This document shows positions 35,928-45,281 of a stretch of 64,000 nt of DNA, in pieces. Under the pieces are notes generated by a model, which had not been told where the DNA came from, searched no databases, and worked only from the letters and a program-made list of their open reading frames with translations. This DNA comes from Diploptera punctata (taxonomy: Eukaryota; Arthropoda; Insecta; Blattodea; Blaberidae). Within the stretch, counting starts at the first letter, position 1. The number at the start of each line of letters is the position of its first letter. The translations under genes and the position numbers were made by a program. The stretch lies in assembly GCA_030220185.1 (NCBI GenBank), contig JASPKZ010007797.1, positions 3,330,001 to 3,394,000 of the forward strand, in the 5' to 3' direction.

Positions 35928-37749
35928 TACTCCATTTGTTCTGTTATTTTTCATTTTCGACATTACGTCGTAAACTTCAGAAAAAAACTTGGAGCAGATA
36001 TAGGCCTATGCAAATCCGGGACAACAACTATGGTCTCGGGGTAGCGTGCTGCCTTGTCACGCAGCGGGACCGGGTTCGATCCCTGGTCGGGACAGTTTTT
36101 CTGGGTGAGGTTTTATCGTGGTTTTTCCTCACCTGTAAGACAAATGTCAGGAAAACTTTAAGGCCCAAACGGTCCCGGAAATCATATGGCCATCGCAATC
36201 ATCATCATTCATATTCATATTCATCTTAGGTTAAGCTTAGGATTAGGGACTCTCCTGGCGCACCATTATCACCATCACCCACCATATCATCGGGGCAACG
36301 TAACCCCGCCTTCCAGGCGCCCCAACCTCAGAAGTGGGTTACAAGTACGCCATGCCAGGAGAGAATCCAGGAATGTCGAAAGACAAACCTGGGGCATTTG
36401 AAAAAAAATTGCCGTTATTTCTTCTTCTTCTACTTCATGAAATTAGGCCTTTTGACCTGTTTTCACATCAAGTGGGATTTAAAGAATCTTCTTATCTAGT
36501 AAATGGGCTTCCAACACTTGTATGTCCTATTCGTTTGTACTTTAATAACAGCTGGGGGATTCTATCTGTAGACATTCTTTTAACATGTTCATACCAGTTG
36601 TATCTCATTTTGTCAATTCTGTTTGTTAATTAAAGATATTTAAGTATTTTCTAATATCTCCATTTCTTTTTCTGTCCAAAATTGTCACACCTGCTATTGA
36701 ACGTAAGAACTTCATTTTTCTGCAGCTTCTAATTTACTTCTGCCTGAACGGTTGAATCTAATTTTCACTTGCATATGTTAAGAGAGGCACTGCCATAATT
36801 TTGTAAAATTTTAATTGTGTTCTCCTCAAAGTTTTATTTTTCAGTGTCCATTTTATAAAACTTACTTAATTTAATATTAATATCTTCTTTCTGGCAGTAT
36901 GATGAATTGTATCCTAAATAATTAAAATTGTTCACCTGTTGCATTGTACTGTTATTAATGCTGATTTTACACCTCATATGGTCTTTCTCGTTGAATGCCA
37001 TTACTTTCGATTTACTTTCAGAGATTGTCATATTTTATTTATTTGCTATTCCATTTAATTTACACGCTGCTATTTGTAAATTGTCTTCTGAAGAGCTAAG
37101 TAAGGACTGTCTGATCGTTATTTTTATTGTAAATATTATTTTACAATTTCTGATTCATCCAGAATTAAATCTACACCATCCAGGCGTAGCAAGTCATTGG
37201 CTGCTGCTCTCACATCACAGAGGCGAACCATCGTCCAATCAGCATGTATCCATCCGCTACTTACTGTAGCCACCCACCAAATTCCTCACAATGCTGGGTA
37301 GCCACCGGTCCCATTCTATTTAAATTTCCATGAGAAACATTTCTTCCCCCATGGGGAATGTCTTAAACCTCTCCGCTACATTATATTTATATGTTTTGTA
37401 ATTTATTTATGTACGTATCCATTCAATGTGTGTGTTTGTTTTCTAATAGCACCCACTCCCCTTTTGTGCTTCCGATTCCGAGTTAGGCAGATATATGGTT
37501 ATATTATCTGTTTTTAATTTACATACCACTTCGGCAGACCACTATACGTACATGAAGTATTGTGTACACATAGGAGTGCATGTTTGATGTATGAATGATA
37601 ACGGTGAAGAGAAAAGTTCTATGAGGCTGCCTGGCTTAACGCCTTTTCTAGACATAGGAATTTCTAATTTAACGCAGGTATTGAAACTTGATACCACAAT
37701 ATATTATGTTTTCTTTACTTTCAGACCACCAAGTTCGCCAGCTGGATGA
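21604..37749 (+). CDS. Six-exon gene for a ~124-aa single-pass membrane protein (unrecognised)
   Basis: Join of 21604-21640, 23834-23940, 27054-27137, 32652-32720, 34988-35040 and 37725-37749. All donors are GTAAGT except the last, and all acceptors have pyrimidine-AG. Phases agree at every junction (1, 0, 0, 0, 2), which chance would rarely give. The product has a short N-terminus (MAKMLRNFLSDFC), a loop with CPAPTPSFQD, one membrane segment at residues 29-47 (YFLITIMVVHTLFLLCGFV), a basic cytosolic-type stretch (EIRRRM...IGRR), a PDDIVLQVLANLRGNM segment and an acidic Ser-rich tail ending PPTPPSSPAG. Introns are loaded with TEs. The family is not recognised. The start exon is the least certain part, since an upstream acceptor could make it internal. 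Confidence 0.68.
21885..22752 (-). mobile_element. MITE M1, third copy, in the first intron
   Basis: The reverse complement matches 6700-7648: TTAGGACTATTTAACG at 21885, and the decayed other end GAGTTAAATATAGTCTTC near 22735-22752. It is interrupted by a SINE at about 22050-22372. Confidence 0.68.
22050..22372 (-). mobile_element. tRNA-derived SINE (SINE-4) nested in MITE M1
   Basis: On the - strand the head has an A-box-like TGGCTAGTGGTTAGCG and B box CTTCGATTCCCGG. The 3' end (ACCTGGTGGCATTAGAC) resembles the SINE-1 3' end, so the two SINEs share a tail but differ in head. The flanking MITE sequence is continuous across it with an approximately 4-bp repeat. Confidence 0.65.
22681..22953. 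repeat. Recent 137-bp tandem duplication
   Basis: Unit 1 (22681-22817) and unit 2 (22818-22953) are identical except for one deleted T. The unit spans the decayed end of MITE M1 and its flank. Confidence 0.95.
23160..23330 (-). mobile_element. Penelope-like element 3'-region fragment
   Basis: On the - strand it contains the hammerhead-like core (23269-23300) followed by GGAACACGGTCATTTAGCCC and CACCGGTCGTGAAAGCC. No coding remnant is clear, so assignment to Penelope rests on the ribozyme-like core shared with coding copies elsewhere in the window. Confidence 0.4.
23230..23300 (-). ncRNA. Hammerhead-ribozyme-like motif, locus 1
   Basis: On the - strand: CTGATGA (23294-23300), one extra A, a perfect six-bp stem GTCTAC/GTAGAC with a seven-base loop, then GAAAC (23269-23273). 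A TCCAGT/ACTGGA stem with a following GTC could supply stem III. This is the best match here to a type I hammerhead core. The extra A and unpaired bases in stem III weaken it. Confidence 0.45.
23640..23765 (+). mobile_element. RTE 3' tail fragment
   Basis: Matches the RTE 3' end: AACATTAACAATGATTTGAG, ACCATGAACCTCTGGGTTC and the tail AGTGCCAGTGAGTTAGTT. It ends about 70 bp before exon B. Confidence 0.75.
23834..23940 (+). CDS. Exon B, membrane segment
   Basis: 107 bp. The acceptor is a T-rich tract ending TTTTTTAG at 23833 and the donor is GTAAGT at 23941. The first two bases complete the Cys codon from exon A; the rest codes 35 residues including VYLGLCPAPTPSFQD and the membrane helix. The reading frame is open throughout. 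Confidence 0.68.
23976..24038. repeat. (ATT)n microsatellite
   Basis: About 20 ATT units starting 35 bp after exon B. It abuts the tRNA-like SINE sequence on its right, so it may be that SINE's tail. Confidence 0.9.
24043..24130 (-). mobile_element. tRNA-like SINE head fragment
   Basis: The - strand contains GTGTAGTGGATGGC (A-box-like) and CGTTCGAACCCCATC (B box), then T/A-rich sequence. Confidence 0.45.
24755..26130. mobile_element. Foldback element with ~300-bp inverted arms
   Basis: The left arm (about 24755-25075) and the right arm (about 25670-26130, interrupted) are inverted copies. Shared blocks include AATTGTATCC at the outer ends, GTGACAGTAATT, CATCAGAATCGACT and TTTAATTTAATGAAGGGAA. 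The right arm has an extra 135 bp (25926-26060) with a short open frame (GAPVKYIKHVMDEWGGLQES). The centre holds a (TA)n tract. No transposase is recognised. It lies in the intron between exons B and C. Confidence 0.75.
25597..25631. repeat. (TA)n microsatellite
   Basis: About 17 TA units in the centre of the foldback element. Confidence 0.9.
26478..26850 (+). mobile_element. RTE LINE 3' fragment
   Basis: Matches the RTE C-terminus and tail: AATAAAGTTCTTAGGAAAAT, GTCTCGTAGACTGTGATATG, AACATTAATTACAATTTGAG, ending GGATCATAGTGAGTTAAT. Many substitutions. Confidence 0.72.
27054..27137 (+). CDS. Exon C
   Basis: 84 bp, phase 0 to phase 0. The acceptor is TTCTTTTTTAG ending at 27053 and the donor is GTAAGT at 27138. 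It codes 28 residues: VVKQSWDIQEIRRRMALMEG then GLYHIGRR, a basic, probably cytosolic juxtamembrane stretch. Confidence 0.7.
27138..28075 (+). other. Intron sequence, no element recognised
   Basis: AT-rich sequence after the donor of exon C. I see no open frame, tRNA-like box or inverted repeat that would support a feature. Confidence 0.5.
28080..29830 (-). mobile_element. LINE-C non-LTR retrotransposon, 5'-truncated
   Basis: On the - strand, 29433-29825 reads EGQWPEELVETVLIPIPKK and EEQQFGFGKGKGARDAIGLI (RT fingers). Then 28555-28791 has DKCEDYGMKININKTKIM and VEQVESFKYLGFTISSNMNC (thumb), and 28243-28491 has FGMWIWRRTERVKWTDKI with WKRNWIGSVQEE at the C-terminus. It ends in a TATG/ATAC-type repeat at 28080-28100. 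Frameshifted and interrupted by a SINE (28868-29211). Confidence 0.82.
28868..29211 (-). mobile_element. tRNA-derived SINE-2, full length, with 15-bp TSD
   Basis: It is flanked by perfect 15-bp direct repeats CCCATATTTATTTAT (28853-28867 and 29212-29226). On the - strand the tRNA-like head has CGTAGCCGAGCGGTTAAGG (A box) and GGTTCGAGTCTCC (B box). The body includes ATGGGGGAAGAAATTTTC and CCCAGCATCGTGAGGCAA. Length is 344 bp. It interrupts LINE-C. Confidence 0.92.
29831..30600 (+). other. Intron sequence, no element recognised
   Basis: No exon, RNA gene or repeat is supported. A tRNA-like phrase (GGAATCGAACACGAAACC near 30568) could be a SINE relic just left of the hAT element. Confidence 0.45.
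30612..31415 (-). mobile_element. Short hAT element with partial transposase
   Basis: 804 bp bounded by 8-bp duplications ATTTAGAG (30604-30611) and GTTTAGAG (31416-31423). The terminal repeats are CAGGGTCGCCCAAACTTTTT on the left and, inverted, GTAGTTTGGACGACTCTG on the right. The - strand frame (31002 downward) starts MKEHGNKVLCFICNYVIAVV and continues with NIKRHYQIKHSHFDKFNGD, a BED/SPIN-DOC-like zinc finger of GTF2IRD2-type hAT transposases. It runs to FKVKRCLIAVA-like sequence near 30690, then stops being homologous. The catalytic region is absent. Confidence 0.85.
30690..31002 (-). pseudogene. hAT transposase N-terminal fragment
   Basis: The C2H2-like finger has Cys at CFIC and His at HYQIKH, followed by KANELLSKVTAQQQLL and ASYEVSKLIAENGKPFSDGE. 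Only about 100 residues of a usual 500-600 are present. The + strand homologue at the window start begins just inside this frame. Confidence 0.75.
32428..32506. repeat. (CA)n-(TA)n microsatellite, copy 2
   Basis: About 15 CA then 24 TA units. The CA part is much shorter than at 1429-1501. Confidence 0.95.
32652..32720 (+). CDS. Exon D
   Basis: 69 bp, phase 0 in and out. Acceptor TATATTTTAG and donor GTAAGT. An alternative AG five bases inside would break the frame. It codes FSEDNPDDIVLQVLANLRGN plus MLM. Confidence 0.7.
33150..33545 (+). mobile_element. RTE 3' fragment, copy 2
   Basis: Duplicate of 2185-2600. Its tail GAGTGAGTTAGTTAG ends directly before the GC-rich insertion site. Confidence 0.75.
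33556..34941. mobile_element. GC-rich insertion of degenerate ~155-220-bp tandem repeats
   Basis: 1386 bp absent from copy 1, flanked by direct repeats GTTGTGACA at 33547-33555 and 34942-34950; copy 1 has one GTTGTGACA (2601-2609). It is far more GC-rich than the rest of the window. From 33733 it holds about seven degenerate units starting near 33733, 33911, 34098, 34255, 34475, 34645 and 34798. Shared phrases are AGTACGTCAGGTCGCTC, CTGACGACCCCACA, GGGAGGACTG and AGCAGATCCACCGACC. There are no terminal inverted repeats, poly(A), tRNA boxes or coding domain. Insertion by an unknown element is the simpler reading; loss from copy 1 by recombination between the 9-bp repeats is the alternative. 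Confidence 0.8.
34988..35040 (+). CDS. Exon E
   Basis: 53 bp, phase 0 in, two bases out. Acceptor TTTGTTACAG, donor GTAAGT at 35041. It codes the acidic Ser stretch DEDSTSSSEFDEDELPP, which has casein-kinase-2-like sites. The GC-rich insertion ends 46 bp upstream, close to where a branch point would lie. Confidence 0.7.
35067..35345 (+). mobile_element. RTE fragment, copy 2
   Basis: Duplicate of 2727-2990, with a few indels (for example an added AGGCCT near 35127). Confidence 0.65.
36021..36410 (+). mobile_element. SINE-1, copy 2
   Basis: Duplicate of 3660-4043, including the B box GGGTTCGATCCCTGG and the A-rich end. Confidence 0.8.
36415..37075 (-). mobile_element. LINE-B 3' fragment, copy 2
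   Basis: Duplicate of 4050-4720. The (GAA)n tail is at the left end, and the frame with SKSKVMAFNEKDHMRCKI is present on the - strand. Confidence 0.75.
37165..37378 (-). mobile_element. SINE-2 fragment, less deleted copy
   Basis: Includes CCTCACAATGCTGGGTAGCC, CCGGTCCCATTC, ATTTCTTCCCCCATGG and the remains of the tRNA-like head (AAACCTCTCCGCTAC). Compare 28868-29211. Confidence 0.72.
37725..37749 (+). CDS. Exon F, coding part with stop codon
   Basis: Acceptor TTTACTTTCAG ends at 37724. It codes (T)PPSSPAG then TGA at 37747-37749. The 3' UTR end is not evident; AATAAA-like strings lie near 38020-38045. A GTAA at 37766 might be a donor in the UTR. Confidence 0.65.
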
Positions 37750-39173
37750 CGTGAAGTGTTGTAAGGTAACAAATGTAATGGTAATAGACTAATCGAATAT
37801 TATTTTGATAATATTTTGATTACTCGCATAGCATTACATTTGATATAGGTTAGTTAATAGGTGTATGTACATTTTGATGGTAATTTCTCAACTCACTAAC
37901 TTCAAGTCGTTCTGTTAAGGGTTTTCGGTGGTTTTCCCTTAACGTTAAGGCAAATGCCGGAACGATCCCCTAGTCTCCCACCAGTAAATGAACAAAAATC
38001 CCCATAAAATGTTTCCAAATTTTTTTGAGAAAATAAAATTTAAATAAAATTAAACAAAATCGTGTTTCATTTATAAAATTAGATTCAATTGTATGGGTGA
38101 AAACCATAACGGTATAAGTTACAAATAAAAATGAATCTAAATATTTGCTGTAGGTATCAAACTGACGAAAGCAGTTGTATTCATCCACCTGTAGTTGATA
38201 GGAAGCACTACAAACTCTCTCTGACATTCGATATAAACTGCACAACTCAATTTTCACAATTATACCATTATGATTTTTACCCAGACAATTTATTGTAAAG
38301 AGTTTGGGAACAAGTGGGTAATTCGAAGACTTCATTCCACTTTATAACAGAGACTTCTCACCAAGCATCGTGTAGCGAACGAGCTGCACAGGGTATCAAG
38401 CTCAAATAACAGTCATTTACTTACAACTGAAGGCGATTAAACCCTGTCTTATTCGCGCTCTAGTTTTATGGGAAAAAAATTCAATTTAAAACTTTTCTTT
38501 AATTTTTCTCGTAAGCGAGAGTGGCTGAAAGAGAATACGGTCTCGTGAGGAAAAAAACTTCCAAGATTAAGCTTGACCCAAAATGGATCGAATCTGGACC
38601 CTCTGCATACTCTGAGACCACATATTATGCCTATAAATAAACCGTTAGATAAAGGAGAATCGTATACGGGAGATATTGCGTTCAAAACCCAGTATCGCGA
38701 ATTGATTGTTTTTTTTTTCTGATTTTCGATTGTCTTAAACGCAAATGTAGTGTTGAAGTTTCTTTAAGAATACAGAATTCATCATAACTGCAATTAATAA
38801 AGTAAGGAAGTGCGAAAATTCAATCAACAGTTGAAAGTTAGATGTATAATCAGCAGAAGTGGAATGGTAATAAAAACAAATGATAACGCTGTGTTCATAC
38901 TTAATTACGCTATTCGTTCGCAGGTGGCTGCACCATCATTTTCATAACACTGCAAAACATTCCAAGCTACAACGAGACACTTTATAAACCAATACACAGC
39001 GCTCTGCCCTATCCCGATATAAAGATATACTCGTATCATCAGTTTTATGCTTAGTAGGTTTTTAAGGCACCGAATAACTTGTTTGGAGGTTCAACAAATT
39101 TCGGAGTCGTTTTTATGAGATTTTGTCAATTATAATTTTATTTTCACATTTAATGCGTTGTTATTAGGACTAT

Positions 39174-39411
39174 TTAACTCATGCTCCAAATGCGAGTCAA
39201 TGACCAATCACATTTCAATGAATTTTGATTTACAACCAATCACAGTCGTTTTTCACCTGGATTTCATCAATTAAATTTTATCATAATAAAATCAAGCTCC
39301 TCCTTTTTAGCAATATTTTGCAGTAACTGACTCTCTAAGAAATACGTTGAAAATTACAATTTATATATTAAGATGTAAGAATTCTAGAAAGCAAGTGGCT
39401 CCCAGATTGTA

Positions 39412-39474
<63 letters not shown>

Positions 39475-39910
39475 CACGTATATCCAGATACTGCTTGCGA
39501 GATATAATAGAAAAACATTTGTAGCAATTGTTTATACCACCAAAAAAAGTAACCACTGCTTACACTTTCTTAAACCTATTATTTGCCAGGTATTTGCGTT
39601 CCAGAAAAATATAATTGACACATTTACATCATAGGGCATCAGAAATTAATTAATAACCTAAAATGTTGGTTATAAACAGTTTGATGTTTTTCACTTTTTT
39701 TTCAGTAGGGTGGATTCTTACAATATTGCGATCCTTCGGCAATAAATAATATGATCAGGTTGCAGTGATGAACAAATGAAACATAACAAACTTTCTCATT
39801 TGTTTTCAAACATCGCCGTTTAGATTAAATATATAAATATTTTAAAATGACTATATTTAAACAACGATTTGTGAGTCAAGAGCTTAATTTTATTCGTTAA
39901 ATAGTCCTAA
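39174..39910 (+). mobile_element. MITE M1, copy 2 (uninterrupted)
   Basis: 737 bp between TTAGGACTATTTAAC and its inverted copy. It matches 6700-7648 without the RTE insert, so it is the cleanest copy of the family in this window. Confidence 0.75.
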
Positions 39911-40139
39911 CAAATGCCGCTCTTGATTTCCAAATTCTCTAGATAAATTGGAAATTATTCGTGGCATTACTTATGATAAAAAACAGGTTTTCGAGATTTT
40001 TGTTTTGTTTTAGTGGGACGATTAAGGGGATTTTATACAGAGTATCATATTTGATACCTTTGTCTCAACCATGTTTTTACTCTTTAATTGACGCGGCCGC
40101 GGTGGACTAGTGGTGATGCTCCTTGCCACTGACCCCGAG

Positions 40140-40795
40140 GGTCACGGATACGTTATATAATAGAACTGGACAGTTAATGACAAATGAGGGAAATTTTGAG
40201 GAAGTGACTTAATTCAAATACCTATGACAATAATTACAAACAGTAATAAGATGCACAAAGTAATTAAACATTGGCTCAATTCTGAAAATGTATGCTATTA
40301 GGTTATGTATTACAGGAAATCTTAACGTCCCAACTTTTCTAAAAAAACATTAATCTGAAATGTATAAAACTGTTATTCTTCCAGTTATATTATATAGATG
40401 TGAAAATGGTCTCTTACTTTACGGGTATCCGAGAATAAAGTTCTTAGGAGAAATTTTTAAACAATGGGAGATGAACAGACAGGTGAATGAAGAAAACTAC
40501 ATAACACTGAGCTACATGATTTTATGGAAAACCAGATATAATACGGACAGTTAAGTCTCGTGTAATGCGATGGGCAAGACATGTGTCAAGAATAGGGAAT
40601 GAAAGAGGGGCATGGAAGATTCTTGTACAAGGAAAGTGCGCAATAGATAGGCAAAAGAATGAAATCGGAGAATAACAGTAACAATGATTTGAGGAAGATG
40701 AATGACGCAGGAAATTATTGGGAAAATATTAGTTCAGAATAGGGATGTATGGAGAGCATATGTACGTTCGCAAGTGAACGTCCGGATAGTGCCAA
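40140..40795 (+). mobile_element. RTE fragment, copy 2
   Basis: Duplicate of 7875-8545, with the same thumb and C-terminal remnants. Confidence 0.75.
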
Positions 40796-41405
40796 TGTCA
40801 TAAGTCATATTTCATCGCTATTTACTTATCAAATAAAATAGTGTATGTTGCTAAAATTAGGGTTTTAAAGATTCGCTTCCAAATTCACCAAACTCTTCTT
40901 TTTAATGTTTGCCTAATAGATAATTGTAATTTCTATCAGCCATAGAAATTTATAATATGGTTATTGAATCACTATGTATACAAAAAAAATTACAGATTTG
41001 AATGTCCAAGAGAAGATAATTAGAAATGTACGTACCTTAACGCAAACAGCTTCATTACATTTGAAGGGTCTAACTGCAAAACTCACTTTCTCCACTTTTT
41101 TAAATTTTAAGTAAACATTAAGAAACTCATACCAATGAAAATAAACATTAATTTGAACTTATTCTGTAATTTTCATGAAAAATGAGTCATAAATAAATAT
41201 CTCCTCACATGAAAATAAATATCTAGCTGTTAGATTGATAGAAAAATAGCATCAAATATTGGAAAATGTGAGTTTTGCAATGTAACGATTTGGAGAATGT
41301 TATTTTTGATGCCAGGAATATTAAGATTCAACACTTTAGATAAAGTAATGCACTAATAGGCAGGCGTGTCAGTGGAATAATTTTAATACTGTATCAATGA
41401 AATCA

Positions 41406-43426
41406 AATATATAAATAAAGAGACCACATTCAAAGTACAGTTATTACAAGATAAAAGTATACAAAATCTGTATCAGAATAGGCTAAATGAACAATTAATA
41501 TCAAAACCTACTTCCGAAGAAATAAACCGAGAATGGGATAATATAAAAGAAAGCATTGATAAAGCAGCATATGAGGCATTAGGAACAAAATATAAAATAT
41601 ATAACAAGAAGGGTTTAAGAATATGGAATGAAGAATTAGAGAGGATAATAAAAGATAAAAAAGAGGCTTATCACAAATATTTACAGAATAGAGCACTAGA
41701 ATTAAGAGCTGAATACAAACATAAAAGTGCAATAGCCAAACGAGAAATTAAAAAAGCACACAAAGTCAGTTGGAATAGATATATAAGCAGACTAGAATAC
41801 GATATACATGGGCAGCAAAAAATAGCCTATAAAGTAATGAAACATCTAAATAAACAAGAAAAAGATACAATACAGATCAATGTAATTGAGGAGAAACAAT
41901 GTGAAGAACATTATAAAAAACTGTGGTATAATGAAAATAAAATAACTAAAGATAACATATATGAGTGTGAGATAGGAATAGATATGATAACAATGGAAGA
42001 ATTAGAAGTACTGAAAACAACCAAGAACAGAAAGGCAGGTGGAATAGACGGAATTAATATGGAATTAATAAAATATCGAGGCATTTTTTTAAAACTGAGA
42101 TTAATACATTTTTTTTAAATTTATGTTGGAAACAAGCAACAATACCAGAAACCTGGACAACGGCAATAGTACAATCTATTTTTAAGAAAGGAGAACGTAA
42201 AGACTGCAACAACTACAGAGGAATAAGCATTTTAACTGCAGGCTATAAAATATACTCAAGAATCTTAACATTTAGGTTAAAACAAATAGCAGAGGTAATG
42301 TCAACAGAAGAACAAAATGGATTCAGACCAGGGCGTTCATGTATGAATAATATATTTACGATAAAAGAATTTATAAACAAAAGAAGAGAATATAACAAGG
42401 AAACACACATAGCTTTTATTGATTTTGTCAAGGTATTTGATAAAGTAGATAGAGGAAAACTTTGGACAATTTTAAAAGAAAAAGGAATTCCGAAACACTT
42501 AATAGCAGCTATAAAGAGTTTATACTAGAACACAAATTTTGTTATAAAAACTAGAAATGAAGTAAGTAAAAATAAAATTCACACTAATCAAGGAGTTAAA
42601 CAATGATGCAGTATTTATACAGTTTTGTTTAACCTATACATCAAAGATATAATAAAAAAATGGAACGAAGAAACAAATAAAGGAATAAAATTAGATAAAA
42701 TACACTACTTGAAAACATTACTATACGCTGATGACCAGATAATAATAGCAAATACGGAAGACGAACTTCAAAGGAATATTTTTAAACTACTCGTACATAA
42801 TATATGTGAACAATATAATCTCAAAATATCCATAGAAAAAACTAAGGTAATGGCATTCCAAGGGAAAAATCAAATCAGATCCAAAATAGTAATAGGAAAC
42901 AAAATCATAGAACAGGTGAACCATCTCAATTATCTAGGATGTGACATTTCATTTAATTATGATAATGATATAACTAATAAAATAGCAAAATTCCAGGGAA
43001 TATGTGGTACGATAAAATGATCACTAAATAACAAAACAACAAGAGAGACCCAATTGAAATTTTATAAAACGTTGGTAGTACCGGTACTGCTCTATGGTTC
43101 AGAAGCCTGGATACATAAAAAACAAGATCTAAGTAGGATAACGGCGGCAGAAATGAAATTTTTGAGATCTGTTAAAGGGTGCACTAAGGAAGACAGAATC
43201 AAGAACACAGAAATAAGACAGGAACTTGAAATATTTGCAATAACTGACAAAATAGATACATATAGACAAAAATGGAACCAACACATAGACAGAATGAATG
43301 AAGATAGATATCTAAAACAAATAACAAAATACAAACCTAAAGGCACCCGAGATGTGGGCAGACCTAGAAAGAGATGGGCTGAAGTCAGAACGGGTCAACA
43401 GACCTAATCCATGAATGCAGATGATG
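41406..43426 (+). mobile_element. LINE-B, longest copy, with 13-bp TSD
   Basis: Flanked by perfect direct repeats ATCAATGAAATCA (41393-41405 and 43427-43439). The frame, broken by a few stops, reads linker (INREWDNIKESIDKAAYEAL), RT (NYRGISILTAGYKIY, GFRPGRSCMNNIF, FIDFVKVFDKVD, LLYADDQIIIANTEDE), thumb (VNHLNYLGCDISFNYD) and C-terminus (PVLLYGSEAW, EMKFLRSVKG, GRPRKRWAEV). The GATGAT tail is just before the right repeat. The endonuclease region is missing (5' truncation). Only a handful of disabling changes suggest a fairly recent insertion. Confidence 0.92.
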
Positions 43427-43488
43427 ATCAATGAAATCACTTTATTAGCACTACCAAAAATGTACATAGAAGTAAAGTGAAACAGTCC

Positions 43489-43662
43489 TTAAATGTATAG
43501 AACAGGCGGTTCTTCTACATGGCTGCACTCATGCACTTCTTCAGCTACTCCAATGTTAATTTCTGGTCTATCAATAACATGTTCAAAAAAGTGCAGAGAA
43601 TCAGCATTCTTCAGTCTTCTCCATAATTTTTTAAGATGAAAATCTTCGTCTTCTTTTTTCTG
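43489..43662 (-). pseudogene. Possible 3'-terminal coding exon of the TIR transposon
   Basis: The - strand frame reads EDEDFHLKKLWRRLKNADSL, HFFEHVIDRPEINIGVAEEV and HECSHVEEPPVLYI then TAA (43489-43491). An AATAAA lies about 45 bp after the stop. Composition looks protein-like and is not LINE-derived, so it may be the C-terminus of the transposon's own protein. The family is not recognised. Confidence 0.4.
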
Positions 43663-44600
43663 TGTTTTTTTTTATATAATTACCTTTAGCGATGATTTTT
43701 GCCCTCTATATTTACTGAATAAATGCATTACGATACAGAATACAGGTTATTACTTATCAGATAAACGTTCTCCGGCTAACTTATTCACTGGTTTAATGGA
43801 TAAATTCATTACACTTAAATAAATCGAACTTTACTTTGTGTTAGAAGAATGCAACAGCAAATTAAACAAAATAACAATCATCCATAACAGTATACAAACA
43901 TCTGATATTCACGTGACCTAATGGAAGCCTACTATTGGCTGAGAGGAGAATGTGACTTTAGCAGCCAAATTAATTGTGGAAAATGTGAGTTTCGCAAACC
44001 ACACTCAATTTTCTTCCTTCATTTACTATAGGATAATGTGAATTTACCTATATAATTTGACTTGATTCACATGGAGATCAACATTTAGAGCAGGAATACA
44101 ACAAAAAATGTGTTTCGACCAAAAGTGGAGAATGTGAGTTTTGCAGTTAGACCCTTCATTTATTATAATCTTCGATAGTTTTATTTATTATATACATCTA
44201 TACAGATTTAAACCTAGCAACTCTGAATTGACACTTCAGTGCGCTATAGAGACCAACTACAATATGTGATCTCACCTAGGTCAAGTATAACGACAGGGAA
44301 GTATGTTTTTAGTTCAATTGGGGAATCTTGAATAAAATAAATAAAAAAAAGTCCACACTTACTTTTATAGAACGTTGATATCAAGCTGAGGAGTGTACAC
44401 TCTATATTTTTTGTTAATTGTACGACACATGTTTACTTTATGTAATGAACGAGATGAAATCTACTCTACACTGGATCTCCAGCTCAGACGTTTAGGTTGC
44501 ACGGGGGGGGGTAAAGGGAGAAACTCGCTCAATAAGGAAATAGTTTATGTCTGCCACAACCAATCACCGCTCTTGACGCCGCTATAGCGCGCTAGTAAGG

Positions 44601-45265
44601 TTTAGATTTTTAGATTTTAGATTTGTTTTTTTAGCCTGGTGGAGGTAAGGCCATGTCGCCTTCTCTTCCACTCACCAGGACAAACATATATTACATCAGA
44701 ATATAACAATCTCAATTAACTCTAATATTAAATACTAAATAAAAATTTGATCAAAAAGATAATATCTATTATATTACGATATATAATGCAACCAGTTAAT
44801 GTTAGTTAAAATTAAGACTAAAACTAATAATAAAATGTATACAAGCAAGACATATTAAATTGTCCCTGTCTAATGTATATAAAAAACAAAGGAAAATATT
44901 GAGATATAGAAAACTAATTTTACGATTATACAATATTTAAAACAAAACAAAATAAAATATTTGTTAATCTTAATATTATTTTCATAAATAATTAAATTTA
45001 TTAATTGTTAAAAGAATACTATCAGTGAGGTGTATAAGTTAGTTTGTTATTAAATAATTCTTCAGTTTGTTTTTGAAGGATGTTATAGTTTGACAGTCTC
45101 TGACATATTGAAATTGCTGAGATGTTGTCAGCTGTATTTCTGCTAACCACATACATAAAGCGGCCCCTCCCACTGAATATCCATATCGGCATATTGTCGT
45201 GGAAATGTCAGAACCAGTGGCTGGAGTAAAGTGTGTGAGGATGTACAGTGCAACACAAAGGCCAA
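44601..45265 (-). mobile_element. CR1-like LINE 3' end
   Basis: On the - strand, VRDCQTITSFKNKLKNYL matches the last residues of the ORF2 type at 11165-14134. It is followed by a 3' UTR with the conserved hairpin (CCTGGTGAGTGGAAG... CCACCAGGC, 44635-44690) and a tail of repeated ATCTAAAA (44601-44630). Confidence 0.7.
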
Positions 45266-45281
45266 CTCTTTCTTAAAGAAT

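Larger units (their letters stand above)
31001..41012. repeat. Segmental duplication, copy 2
   Basis: Collinear with 1-8757 at an offset of 31000 at its start. It holds the exons D-F that are in order behind exons A-C. It has an extra 1386-bp GC-rich insertion (33556-34941) and a more complete SINE-2 copy, and lacks the RTE insert at 7356-7561. Homology ends after CCAAGAG at 41012. Confidence 0.93.
41063..44157. mobile_element. Unrecognised DNA transposon with ~33-bp TIRs, split by LINE-B
   Basis: The left end GAAGGGTCTAACTGCAAAAC (41063-) continues CTCACTTTCTCCAC. The right end is its near-perfect inverted copy, ending at 44157. ATTT flanks both sides (41059-41062, 44158-44161), a possible 4-bp target-site duplication. 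The subterminal motif ATGTGAGTTTTGCA recurs inside near 41270 and, as GTGAGTTTCGCA, near 43984. Without the LINE it is about 1.06 kb. It carries a possible 3' coding exon on the - strand (43489-43662). The superfamily is not recognised. Confidence 0.75.
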
